From Leucaena leucocephala (Eukaryota; Streptophyta; Magnoliopsida; Fabales; Fabaceae): 64,000 nucleotides of DNA. Below the pieces are notes generated by a model. The model was given only the letters and a program-made list of their open reading frames with translations. It was not told the DNA's origin and did not search any database. Position numbers and translations under genes: made by a program. The stretch lies in NCBI GenBank assembly GCA_037074615.1, contig CM073563.1:13996501-14060500 (forward strand), in the 5' to 3' direction. Within the stretch, counting starts at the first letter, position 1. The number at the start of each line of letters is the position of its first letter. Below, piece by piece: positions 1 to 9,965 of the stretch.

Positions 1-225
1 GGTGCTATTGCACAGGCCAAAGAGCCTAGGTCACATCAAAGGACCAAGCATATACTCAGGCGATTTCATCTCATCAGAGAAATCAACGATAGAGGTGATA
101 TAAAAATATGTAAAGTAGCAGGAGAAGATAATGTTGCTGATCCTCTAACAAAGCCGCTTGTGCAGGCAAAGCATGAGCGTCATGTTAGGTCAATGGGAAT
201 TAGTCAAATTAATGATTGTACCTAG
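1..225 (+). CDS. C-terminal end of copia Gag-Pol (RNase H tail), partial
   Basis: Reading frame 1 is open from the first base to a TAG at 223-225 and encodes 74 residues starting GAIAQAKEPRSH and ending GISQINDCT. These residues are identical to the last 74 of the intact 1327-residue polyprotein at 37168-41151. They hold the end of RNase H: the stretch after the DNSGAIA motif, the conserved RTKHI segment, and the ADPLTKPL motif that closes copia RNase H. The start is outside the window, so it cannot be said whether this copy is intact. The polypurine tract and LTR follow 5 bp after the stop. Confidence 0.93.
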   Translation, partial: GAIAQAKEPRSHQRTKHILRRFHLIREINDRGDIKICKVAGEDNVADPLTKPLVQAKHERHVRSMGISQINDCT

Positions 226-230
226 TGCAA

Positions 231-239
231 GTGGGAGGT
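231..239 (+). other. polypurine tract of the copia element
   Basis: GTGGGAGGT lies directly before the LTR start TGTTGG. The same sequence is present in complement next to the LTR of the intact copy (37154-37162). It is the expected primer for plus-strand DNA synthesis. Confidence 0.85.
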
Positions 240-925
240 TGTTGGAAATCATGCCCTAGGGGCCAATCATTGTCTTATGAACATTATTGATTTATGAATT
301 TATTAATTGTGTTATCATATTATTTGCATGTTTACTATGATGACCATCCTTGGATAATTCATGATATTATCCTAAATGTCCCTGGTCGATCATCTATGTG
401 GGAGCACAGATGAAATAAGACTAGTATGACTTTGAAGATGTATAGAGATATAAATCAAAGTCATAAGCACATGTAAGAGTACAGGGTGTTGGACCGACCC
501 GCTATGATAGAACTGCATGGGTAACGTCATAAGCTTCTCTCATATACAAACCATGTCAATATGCCCTTTGACCTGAGATCATCATGGATTCCTACATGAC
601 AAAACGCTCAGCTTTGACCTAGTCAAAAGTCACTTTTGACCGAGTGATCATAAAGACTATGTTCGGGCTTAGTGGTTTTTCATGCGGAGGAATGTGAATG
701 GTCAAGATGGAATTTGTCCCTCACATTCGTGGAGAGATATTACCGGGCCCCTCGATGAGTGAGTCTGAGAAATGTATGGCCATACTGTAATGGAAAGGTA
801 GTTCTATTTCTATAGTCAGACTACTCAGGGATCGAGAAAGTAACGGTCGGGAATAGGAGGATGACATTATCCATGCCTCATCCATGACCAAAATATCGCG
901 TGACAGAAGGGACATGATATGGTTG

Positions 926-933
926 TATAAAAG
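926..933 (+). promoter_or_regulatory. candidate TATA box of the copia LTR
   Basis: TATAAAAG, about 690 bp into the LTR and conserved in all full copies (complement at 36459-36466 and 43674-43681). If it is used, R and U5 are unusually long, about 1.3 kb. This is inferred from sequence only. Confidence 0.55.
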
Positions 934-1222
934 GTTACATCGTTTATCGATCCTCATATGATTTGGGTAGTTGTTATGTCTTGCTAGAGACCGCTTGCGA
1001 CTTGTGGGCTAGTATAGCAAATGGCCCACTGCCAACTTCATATGGGCCTACAGGGTCGCACACAAAATAGCCCAACACGAGCTATGATGTCCAGATTCAT
1101 TGAATCTAAGACATGTCCAGATTCAATGAAAGATCCAGGTGAATGTATATATATTTATTTATATTTATATTCGTATATATATAAATTCGTATATATATAT
1201 ATTATATATATGAGATATATGA

Positions 1223-1567
1223 GATTTAATTTATAAGGATAAATTAAATCCCTATCACGTTTGAATTCGAAATTCAAATTGATAGGATATCTCATATAAG
1301 AGATATTTATAAGATTTAATTTATAAGGATAAATTAAATCTCTATCACGTTTGAAATTCAAAATTCAAATTGATAGGATATCTCATATAAGAGATATTTA
1401 TAAGATTTAATTTATAAGGATAAATTAAATCTCTATCACGTTTGAAATTCGAAATTCAAATTGATAGGATATCTCATATAAGAGATATTTATAAGATTTA
1501 ATTTATAAGGATAAATTAAATCTCTATCACGTTTGAAATTCGAAATTTAAATTGATAGGATATCTCA
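1223..1567 (+). repeat. 91-bp hairpin minisatellite inside the copia LTR, 4 units
   Basis: Units repeat every 90-91 bp (landmark TTATAAGG at 1231, 1321, 1412, 1503). Each unit is a run of inverted repeats: a perfect 12-bp stem with an AAGG loop (1223-1234 with 1239-1250), a stem built from CCTATCA/TGATAGG around TTTGAATT/AATTCAAA, and a stem ATATCTC/GAGATAT. The solo LTR at 16714-21129 has only one unit, so the copy number varies within the family. Confidence 0.9.
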
Positions 1568-2402
1568 AATTTGATTTATGGGAATAAATCAAATATATAA
1601 CTCAGTCTCATCTTTATTTAAAGTTAAATAAATAGGTAATTAAATCTGTGGGACGGATTTAATATTATTTTATTTAATTAGTTTCTTATAAAATTATACA
1701 ATATATGATATTGTATCAATTCTGAATTAATATAAGATTAACTCCAAAATCCAATTAGGTTAAGTGGAAAAACGCATAGCATCCTCTATATCTGATTGGA
1801 GGAGCTACATTTGAAAATAACACAGAACACAAAAGGCCGAATGGAATCTGCAAAAGGTTTGCAGACAAGAAACTGCCGAAATAGAGACGGAGACTTGTGA
1901 AAGCCTTGGAGGGACAGGAGACGCTAGCACGTCGTTCGTGGTTGGAAGTCTGTTCGTGTGGATACCAGTAGAGGAAGCCGACCTGAGGCGTTGACTTCTT
2001 GTGATCGGAAAGAGACCACCGTCCGCGGAGAGAATCTGTGAAGGTCGCTGAGGAACACTCCGTCGATTTCTTGCGATCAGAAAGAGATCACCACCCACGT
2101 AGAGAAGCTGTGAAATTCGCTGAGCAACACTAAGGGTAATGATTCTTTCCACTTGACTTAAACACATACGGCAGATCCTGGCAAGGAATGGAAAATTTTT
2201 AAAGTTTATTTCCGCTGCGTGTCTTCCAATTCCTTACAATGGGTCCATGTAGGTCACAAAAAAATCATCCATTGTTTCAATGTAGTTTTAGGCAAAGGTA
2301 GCCAAATTTTGGCACTTTGCTTGAGGATAGTGAAAACTCACCGCCAATCTCAACTTTCAATATGTGATTTAGAATGCGCACTTTCCTTAGGACATGATTC
2401 CA

Positions 2403-3854
2403 TGTAGGTTACAAAAGAGTCATCGATTGTTTCTAGTTAATTTTAGACAAATGTAGCAAAAGTTTGGCACTACTCTCGACTATAATGGAAACTCACCCCG
2501 ATCTCAACTTTCAATATGCATTTTAGAATGCCACTTTCCTTAAGATATGGGTCCATGGCAGCTGCAAAAGGATTATCAAATATTTCTACCTAGTTTTAGG
2601 CAAAGGTAGCTAAAATTATGGTACTTTTCATGACTGTGATGAAAAGTCACCATCAACTTTTAATATGCATTCTAGAATCTCCACATTTTTAAGATATGGG
2701 TTCATATAGGTCACAAAAGAGCCATCGATTGTTTCAAGTTCATTTTAGGCAAATGTAAGAAAATTTTGTCACCTTTCTCGACTATAATGAAATCTCACAA
2801 CCAATCTTAGCTTCCAATATGTATTGTAGAATGCCACTTTCCTTAAGATATAGGCCCATGTCAGTCACAAAAGTGTTATACATTGCTTCTAGTTAGTTTT
2901 AGGCTAAGGTTGCCAAATTTTGATAGTGCAGTGAAAACACACCACCAATCTTAACTTTCAATATGCATTATAGAATGCCAAATTCCTTAAGATATGGGTC
3001 CATATAGGTCACAAAAGAGTCATCGATTGTTTCAAGTTCATTTTAGGCAAATGTAAGAAAATTTTGGCACCTTTCTCGACTATAATAAAAACTCACAACC
3101 AATCTTCGATTTCAATATGTATTGTAGAATGCTACTTTCCTTAAGATATGGGTCCATGGTGGCCGCAAAAGTGTTATCCATTGCTTCTAGTTAATTTTAG
3201 GCTAAGGTTGCCAAATTTTGGCAGTGCAGTGAAAACACACCACCAATCTCAACTTTCAATATGCTTTCTCGAATGCCACTTTCCTTAAGACATGATTCCA
3301 TGTAGGTCACAAAAGAGTCATCGATTGTTTCTCGTTAATTTTAGACAAATGTAGCGAAAGTTTGGCACTACTCTCGACTATAATGGAAACTTACCCCGAT
3401 CTCAACTTTCAATATGCATTCTAGAATGCCACTTTCCTTAAGATATGGGTCCATGGCGGCTGCAAAAGGCTTATCGAATATTTCTACCTAGTTTAAGGCA
3501 AAGATAGCCAAAATTATAATACTTTTCACGACTACAATGAAAAGTCAACACCAATCTCAACTTTTAATATGCATTCTAGAATCTCCGCATTCTTAAGATA
3601 TGGGTCCATATAGGTCACAAAACAGTCATCGATTGTTTCAAGTTAATTTTAGGCAAATGTGAAAATATTTTGTCACCTTTCTCTATGATAATGAAAACTC
3701 GCCACCAATCTTAACTTTCAATATGCATTGTAGAATGCCAGTTTCCTTAAGATATAGGTCCGTGTAGGTCACAAATGTGTCATCCATTTCTTCTAGTTAG
3801 TTTTAGGCAAATATAGCAAAACTGGCAATTTACTCGACTATAATGAAAGCTTAT
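2403..3854 (+). repeat. relic HOR, period about 898 bp (6 monomers)
   Basis: Variant monomers recur in the same order: the one with TTTGGCACTACTCTCGAC at about 2455 and 3360, the CCATGGC(A/G)GCTGCAAAAGG variant at 2553 and 3451, and the TTTTGTCACCTTTCTC variant at 2763 and 3668. The second copy is cut by the gypsy insertion at 3855. A 2-monomer sub-period of about 298 bp is also seen (GGCTAAGGTTGCC at 2902 and 3200). Confidence 0.75.
3850..3854 (+). repeat. target-site duplication (left), gypsy element
   Basis: CTTAT, repeated exactly at 12554-12558 on the other side of the element. Confidence 0.9.
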
Positions 3855-5250
3855 TGATAAACTCATATTTGTAGTAAGTTTAAAGTGAGTTTATTATTTA
3901 TTTTATCCCCATTTATTAATACATTAAGCAGTTATTAAATAAATTAATATTCAGAATAGTTGAGAATTAATTGATATAAATTTAGTGCTTAAATGTGAAC
4001 AAATAATCTGTTTATTCTAATTTTTATCACAGACTAATACATTAAGGGAAATGACAATCGGACTAAAGGAGTTGATGGCATGTGACAGCACATGGGCTAG
4101 ATCCAAGAATTGAAGAACATATTACAAGTTAGAGATCATGCATGTGCTGGCACATGGAGAAGCACTGTTCACGCACACATCTGGTACTATTCAAGTATAC
4201 ACAATAGAATCACACATTCCAGCAGCAACTCATGCACTCCACACATCATTCATACCATTTCAGCTACCCTTCACATCCTTCCACACCTATATATACATCC
4301 ACACCATTCCATATCAAGGGGGTCTGCTTCTGCCATATTCCAGCTTCCACTCATTCTGATCATTCATCACTCCATATCCATCCTATTCCAGACACGCCTT
4401 TTCCTTTCATTTCCAATTCCCTATCCATTTTCTATTCTGCACTGTCCTCTGTTCTAGTCAATACAACGAGAGGGAAGTTCTGCAGTTTATCTTCATCTTC
4501 TTTTATCATTTTCACCATAACTACTGCTGTATTTTCTGTTCTGCTGAAGTTCAGATAGCAATACAAGGGTAAGCTGCTATGCTCTCTTGGAGATAATGCT
4601 CAACCAGAATCCTTGAGTTGAACAGGGAGTTCACTGTCTCTTTAATTCAGAGTTAATTGTATAGAGTTGATGTAGTTAATTATGTAATTAATGATGCAGT
4701 TTGAGTAATAGAGGACAAAGAAGTAAGGAACCGAGTTGGATTTCTTATTTATGCATAACCATCCTTCGATTGATTTGCATCTTTGATCAAGTTGAACATA
4801 GTTGTGATAATTAAAGTAATTTTGTTTAATTCATATTCTACTATCTCTGAGTTGAATGATTCTTAATCTCTTTTAATGTCTGCGAGTTGTAGCTTTGATT
4901 GAGATTTAGCTACTAAGTTGTTAGGTAACATATTCTAATCCAATTGATCTAATCCTCATATTATGTAGATAATGAAGGAAATATAGTCTTCAAGGAAACA
5001 CGATTGTCATTCATTCATCTCATAATCATAAACACTAAAAATATAACCAATAGCATAGAATTTACTTTTAGTAGCTAGATTGACACTTATCAAACACCAT
5101 CTCTTTAACTTATTAAGTTTAATTTGTGGCTCACTAGATTAATTAGGAACTTCTACATCCATTTAGGCTCCCTGTGAATCGACCTAGGTTAGCCTCTATT
5201 TTACTATTAGTTAGGTTAGTTTTGTTTGATAATTAAAATGACAGTTATCA
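3855..5250 (+). repeat. gypsy 5' LTR (1396 bp)
   Basis: It starts TGATAAACTCATATTTG and ends GACAGTTATCA, next to the primer-binding site. The terminal inverted repeat is TGATAA/TTATCA. Its partner is 11150-12553 (1404 bp). The pair is clearly diverged, with differences every few tens of bases and several indels. Small open frames here (for example 4110-4457) are not conserved as coding and are not called. Confidence 0.92.
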
Positions 5251-5253
5251 AAA

Positions 5254-5271
5254 TGGCGCCATTGTCAGGGA
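5254..5271 (+). other. minus-strand primer-binding site of the gypsy element
   Basis: TGGCGCCATTGTCAGGGA, three bases after the 5' LTR. It closely resembles the TGGCGCCGTTGCCGGGGA primer site, complementary to a tRNA 3' end (tRNA-Asp in the literature), that is typical of plant Tat and Athila elements. A few mismatches fit an old copy. Confidence 0.85.
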
Positions 5272-5379
5272 ACCTTACTTGTTAAGGTTTCTTAAGCAAT
5301 CTCCTGGCCCTAAAATCATAAAAAGTATATAGGTATTTTAGTTTTTCTGCGTATTTTGTGTTTTGTCTTGTTGAGTTAT

Positions 5380-5905
5380 GACCAACTGCCTTTCTAGTAG
5401 CGATAGAAGTGCTTAAAATTGATTTCTGAGTGTCTCTGTGAACTTTAGTCATGACCAGAAGCACATTTGGTCACAACCAAAAATTTGTTTTCAACTCATT
5501 TTGCTCTCTGTTACATTTAGTCACGACAAGTTTGTCTTTTAGTCACAACCAAAAATATTTTTCATCCAGTTTTATTCTCTGTGATTTCTAGTCGTAACCA
5601 GTTTGACACTTAGTCACAATAAAAAATCATCATTTCAATCATATTTACTTTATGTGATTTTTAGTCGTGGCCTAAGTGACAATTGGTCGCAACCAGAAAT
5701 TGAAAACTGCTAGCATTTTACTGTCTGTGATTTTTAGTCACAACCAAAGTGACATTTGGTCGCGATCAAAAATCCTGATTCAAAATTTTTCCTCTCTATG
5801 ACTGATAGTCATGATGTGAAGTTCATTTTTGTCACGATCTCTATTCTTTGTGCTTATTAGTCATGAGCTTGTGACCTTACAGTCGCGACCTAAATGTTTT
5901 AAACT
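5380..5905 (+). repeat. degenerate tandem repeat of about 70 bp in the gypsy leader
   Basis: Motifs of the form AGTC(A/G)(C/T)(G/A)ACC recur near 5448, 5519, 5589, 5665, 5736 and 5808. Each is followed about 25-30 bp later by a second motif such as GGTCGCGATC or AGTCACAACC. The core is palindromic (GGTCGCGACC). No protein is encoded. The same repeat returns at 9610-9965. Confidence 0.8.
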
Positions 5906-7276
5906 GCGATTATTTAATCTGAATTCCTAGAATTGCTGCATCTATGATATATTTGATATTCTGCATCATTGTTGAGCGTGACTTGCATGAACAAAAGCTT
6001 TGAATTCTTTAATTTGGATAGAGAAATCAATAGAACACTTAGGCAAATTAAGAAAGATAAGATCTTAAATGAAGCTAGTGTTGCATCTTCTATTGAGCCT
6101 AGTTCTTGTAGTGACTCTATTGCTGAAATTGACTGTGCATCTGGGGCTATATTAGATAATCATTTAGTCATGGAGCAAGTTAATGAAGCTGAAACTCGTA
6201 CTCATAACTAGAATATTGAAAATGATCAACATGGAGAGAATAACATGAATAATAGAATAGCACGCAGGAGCATATGAGAATTGACTTCTTCTCATGTAAA
6301 ATTTGATCCTTTTCATACTTATCCTGCTTTGGATGTTAAGTTTGAGTTGAAAGGTCCTCTATTAAGTAACTTACCAAAATTTTATGGATTGGCAGGTGAA
6401 GATCCTTTCAAGTACTTGAAGACTATGCTGTGGGTTTGCTCATCCAAGAAACCTGTAGATGCTGACATGGATGTTGTGCAGAGACAAGTATTCCACTTTA
6501 CACTTGAAGGAAAGGCAAATAAATGATTTTATATGTTGCCACATCATACACCTAAAGCATTAGATTCCTGGAACAACTTAAGGACTACTTTTCTAGAGAG
6601 ATACTTCCCTACTTCAAAGACATCTACATTGAGGAAGGAGATTTTTGCTACAAAACAGTATAATAAAGAATCTTTTCATGAGTTTTAAGGAAGATTTCAA
6701 GAGCTGCTAGCTAGATGTCCATACCACCAGATTCTAACTAAGCATTTGGTGGAGTATTTCCACTCAGGATTGCGCTATGAATGCAAAAAGAATTTGAACG
6801 CAGCTGCTGGAGGCTCTATTGATGATTTAACTTTAGATGAAGCATGGAACCTGATTGAGAAAATAGCAAGGAATGACCAGCAGTATGGGGGCTATGATGC
6901 TAGGCAAGTCCATAAGATTTCTGCAAGGCGTTCTCAAGATTATAATTGTTTATCTTCCCAAGTTACTGCTATGAATGCTCAGATCAACAACCTAGCTACT
7001 CAATTGGAAAATTCACATGTTTAAAGCCCATACTCTCAAGCTCTTGTTGCCCCTAGTTATCAATTATGTTATTCTCCTATGTACCCCACTGTCAATTGTC
7101 CTACACATTGTGTAGGTGTATCAGCTATCTATCAAGGCAAACTAAACTAGTATCCACAAAAGAATCCATACTCCAACACATATAATGAAGGATGGAGAGA
7201 TCATCCTAATTTTAGATGTAGGGATGGAAGTGCAGACAAGAATTATGGGCAGACAAGATTCAACAATGATAGATAA
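5906..7276 (+). pseudogene. gag: gypsy gag remnant with in-frame stops
   Basis: Frame 2 gives a recognisable plant Ty3/gypsy Gag. The segment LPKFYGLAGEDPFKYLK (6377-6427) matches the family pattern of a short hydrophobic motif followed by GEDP. It is followed by LDSWNNLRTTFLERYFP, the retrotransposon-gag core, and by YSNTYNEGWRDHPNF (about 7170-7214), which is typical of the Tat/Athila Gag C-terminus. The frame is kept throughout but is broken by stops at 6209, 6275, 6524, 6686, 7022, 7148 and 7274. Because the damage is mostly nonsense mutation without frameshift, the reading is solid. A normal zinc knuckle could not be identified. The initiation codon is uncertain; the ATG at 5987 is a candidate. 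Confidence 0.85.
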
Positions 7277-8060
7277 GTGGTTGAATCTTCTAGAGCTATA
7301 GAAGTACCTTCTGCTGTAAAGGATGATGGAATATCTGAGATAATGAAGAGCATTAATATGATGAACTCAAATATAAACTCCATCAACACAAACTTCTGCT
7401 CTAACTTCAAGGACTTGAGATCTACTTGGAGAACAATCAAGCAATGATAGAGTCTAGATTTTCTACCTTGGATAACAAGATGGAACAGTAGGAAACAAAA
7501 GCTGCAAACATGGATTGCTATGTATCATAGCTAGCCAATTCAATTAATGATGTTCAGGCAAAAATCAGTGGAGATATACCTTCAAATACAGTTGTTAACT
7601 CCAAATCTGTTAATGTTATAAGTTTGACAGTTGAAGAACAAGTTGGGGAACAAGATAAAGATGCTAATAATGAAGAGAAATGTGAGGTAGACACTGATTC
7701 CAATGGAAGTATTGAGAAGTCTGAAAATACAGAAGAAGTACAACCACTGGGAAAGGAAAGGGTATAAAAAGCCAAATCAATTATGTCCCAAATTCAGAAG
7801 GTTGTGGACAGCTAAATAGCAAGGAAATTGCACTGCCTAAAGCTATGGATTATGATTTAAGGAATCCTAGAGTGGACATAATTGAGGAAACTCAACCAGC
7901 AGTAAATTCAGAACTCAAGTAGCAAGAAACTACCTTTGGTGTAGCTGAGGAAAAGATGCATATGAAGGAACTACCTATCCGAAGAGAATGCATGATTAGC
8001 AAGAGGAAGGCCTTAGAGGAGTAGAACAAGGAAGAGCTTAATTCCTTCAACAAGATTAAA
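7277..8060 (+). pseudogene. degenerate gag-protease linker of the gypsy element
   Basis: Glu/Lys-rich coding-like sequence with several stops and at least one frame change, since gag is in frame 2 and protease in frame 3. It includes acidic stretches around 7620-7745. The end (7975-8060) runs into the protease frame. No domain is recognisable on its own. Confidence 0.55.
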
Positions 8061-8651
8061 GTGAATGTACCTATGCTGGGGAGAATTCAAAGAGTGTCAG
8101 ATTATGCAAAATATTTGGAGGACAGTTGCACATACAAGGAAAGACATGAACCTAATGAACTGGTGCAAGTTGAACCTAAAGCTTCTATACTCTTCAACTC
8201 TCAACTTCCAGAGAAGTGTAAAGATCCAGGTGCATTTTCTATTCCTTGTACAATTGGCAAGATAACTATTCCTAAAGCATTGCTAGATTCAGGTGCTACC
8301 ATTAATGTTATGCCAAGTTCCATTTATCATGCCTTAGGAGTAAATCTGATCAAACCGATTAGAGTGTTAACTCAATTAGCTGATAAGAGAATTATAAATC
8401 CTAAGGAAATTTTAGAAGACATTTTAGTTCAAGTTAAGGAACTTGTTTTTCCTGTAGATTTTTATATTTTGGATATGTCAAATAAATCTCTTGGTGATAG
8501 TATTCTTATTCTAGGAAGGCCATTCTTGAAGACAACTAATACCATGATTTGTATGAAAGATAGAATTATTAAAATGGAATTTGGTGGGCTCATAATTCAG
8601 TTTAACATGTATAGACCCCCCACATCAGGATCATTCTCTCCTAGGACTTAA
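8061..8651 (+). pseudogene. gypsy aspartic protease region, open frame of 196 codons
   Basis: The frame is open from a GTG codon at 8061 to TAA at 8649-8651. The GTG is simply where the open stretch begins, not a true start; the natural product would be part of Gag-Pol. Residues 50-63 (PEKCKDPGAFSIPC) and 74-84 (LLDSGATINVM) are hallmarks of plant non-chromovirus gypsy proteases, with the catalytic triad DSG at residues 76-78. A second conserved segment LILGRPFLKT lies near residues 150-160. The domain looks complete, but the gag frame before it is broken and no reverse transcriptase follows, so I treat it as part of a dead element. Confidence 0.88.
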
Positions 8652-9170
8652 CATGATTGATGCATCACTTGGAAATAAGTGTCATAATATTCATGAGTCT
8701 GAAAATGATGATGAAGATGAAAGATATTCCATTTCTAACCCCTGCACTGATTTCTCTACTTTTTCTTCATCCAATGGTGATGTGTTATACATTAATTCTA
8801 AAATTAATGGCTGGCTTACCACTATGGGTAATTTTTTTTCATCTTCATCTAATATTCTTTTTGTTAGGACTAACCTCATTGTTTCAAGTGATGAACAATA
8901 TCCATGAAGGTTTATAGTAAATTTAATAGAGTTGTAGGACAAGGATTATGTAGCGTACTTTGAGAGACAAGGAATTGGAACCTTTGAGCTAGGGAGTTTT
9001 CAATTCAATAATTATATACTGTATTCTAACCCTGTTCATGAGAGCTCCAAATTGGAATTTTTAAACATTTCAGGACTGCAACAATTGACGGATATGGTCC
9101 AACATCAACAGAGTTACTTGGCAAGGACAAAAGTGAATAATGAGCAGTTATATCATTAAGACCATTCCCA
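8652..9170 (+). other. gypsy internal region, no recognisable domain
   Basis: Directly after the protease, where the reverse transcriptase would be expected, is about 500 bp of AT-rich sequence. It holds an 84-codon acidic frame (8653-8907) rich in Asp, Glu and Ser. No reverse-transcriptase motif is seen in any frame. It may be a spacer between protease and reverse transcriptase, or unrelated filler. Confidence 0.5.
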
Positions 9171-9386
9171 CTATCTTTTGGATATGCATATATTATGCAA
9201 GCTATGGATTATCTTTCAAGATGGATAAAGGCTCTACTGACAAGACAGGGTGCAGCAGATGGTACAGTATCCCAGGTTAATGGCCACTTATTCAAGCTGT
9301 ACAGCCCCCATGATACTCAGGTTATCTCCTTCCTTATTTTCCCACTTACAATAGCCTGGTTTATATTGTTTTACTTATATACTTGA
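9171..9386 (+). pseudogene. integrase remnant joined across a large deletion
   Basis: In the frame of 9195-9386 the residues MDYLSRWIKALLT resemble the gypsy integrase core motif (DYVSKWVEA type). After about ten residues this passes straight into TVSQVNGHLFKLYSP, which resembles the integrase C-terminal segment (FKVNGHRLKPY type). The intervening catalytic part is missing, as are all upstream reverse-transcriptase and RNase H domains. The resemblance is short and judged by eye. Confidence 0.55.
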
Positions 9387-9403
9387 GCTATAAATTGTTG
9401 ATT

Positions 9404-9417
9404 AAGTGTGGGGGAAG
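9404..9417 (+). other. internal polypurine-tract-like site
   Basis: AAGTGTGGGGGAAG, nearly the same as the true polypurine tract at 11138-11149. Plant Tat and Athila elements often carry such a site after pol, so it probably marks the old end of the pol region. That use is inferred. Confidence 0.6.
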
Positions 9418-9609
9418 AGTCCAAGTTAGTAGGGGTAGATAAAAATTAATAAGTTAATCTTGGATTCTAATTCAGCTTTGTCCTCTTCATTATTTTGGCC
9501 TTTGCATGTGTTTCTCTACTTCTTCACATTGAGGACAATGTAGAAATTAAGTGTAAGGGAGTAGTTTGCGAAATTGATGAGTAAAATCAGATAATTGATG
9601 TGATTCTAC
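9418..9609 (+). other. gypsy post-pol spacer
   Basis: AT-rich, no open frame and no recognised motif, apart from a second GTGTAAGGGAG purine-rich run near 9550. Confidence 0.5.
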
Positions 9610-9965
9610 ATTCTGGTCGCGACCTTGAGTGTTATTGTCACAACTAATATGTGCAAAAATGTCAAGTTTCTTCTCTGTGAAAACTAGTCACGACCAATTA
9701 ACATGTTGTCATGACCAGTAATTCTTATTTTCTGATGATTACCTGTATGTGATATGTAGTCGTGATTTGTGCTTATCTTTGTCGCGACTGTAACTCGCTG
9801 TGAATTTTGGTCGTGCTGGATGGACACTTGGTCGCGACCTGAGCTTGTGTGTTTGTCAGGTTACTCTATGTGATCATGCGTCATGACCAATGTGCATGTT
9901 AGTTGCGACCAATATTCCTTATTTCTGAAAATTTCTTCTCTGTGTAAAACAGTTGCTATCTGAAG
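9610..9965 (+). repeat. second block of the 70-bp GTCGCGACC-type repeat
   Basis: Paired motifs recur near 9617, 9686, 9757, 9808 and 9877: TGGTCGCGACC, AGTCACGACC, TTGTCGCGACTG, TTGGTCGCGACC, CGTCATGACC. Spacing and motif match the leader block at 5380-5905, about 4 kb upstream in the same element. Confidence 0.8.

Larger units (their letters stand above)
1..2238 (+). mobile_element. 3' part of a Ty1/copia LTR retrotransposon, cut by the window edge
   Basis: The last 74 codons of pol, a polypurine tract and one complete 1999-bp LTR are visible; the rest lies left of the window. The coding end, the polypurine tract and the LTR match the intact element at 35155-44368 in the opposite orientation, so both belong to one family. 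The right flank is satellite and begins ATGGG, which should be the target duplication; its left partner is out of view. The LTR opens TGTTGGAAATCATGCCC, similar to LTR starts of the plant Angela group. That lineage call is from memory of the family and is moderate. Confidence 0.93.
240..2238 (+). repeat. copia 3' LTR (1999 bp, TG...CA)
   Basis: It runs from TGTTGGAAATC to ATTCCTTACA. The ends were fixed by comparison with both LTRs of the intact element, which are also exactly 1999 bp. The first part (240 to about 950) would be U3; a TATA box sits at 926-933. It is followed by AT-rich DNA, four copies of a 91-bp hairpin repeat and a less AT-rich end. Scattered substitutions separate it from the intact copy, so it is a different and somewhat older insertion. 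Confidence 0.93.
2239..3854 (+). repeat. 153-bp satellite array, diverged block 1
   Basis: About 10-11 monomers. Landmarks in order are CTTAAGATATGGGTCCAT, AGGTCACAAAAGAGTC, TTTTAGGCAAATGTAGC, CTCGACTATAATGAAAA, CAATCTCAACTTTCAATATG and CATTCTAGAATGCCAC. Monomers here are clearly diverged from one another, but an old 6-monomer period is still readable. No gene is visible. Confidence 0.95.

Noticed and set aside
721..957. Minus-strand 78-codon LTR frame, also seen at 20019, 36435 and 43650
   Set aside because: Shadow frame in the LTR U3 region, repeated only because the LTR is repeated.
4110..4558. Three overlapping His/Ser-rich frames in the gypsy 5' LTR
   Set aside because: The corresponding frames in the 3' LTR are disrupted; composition reflects CA-rich LTR DNA.
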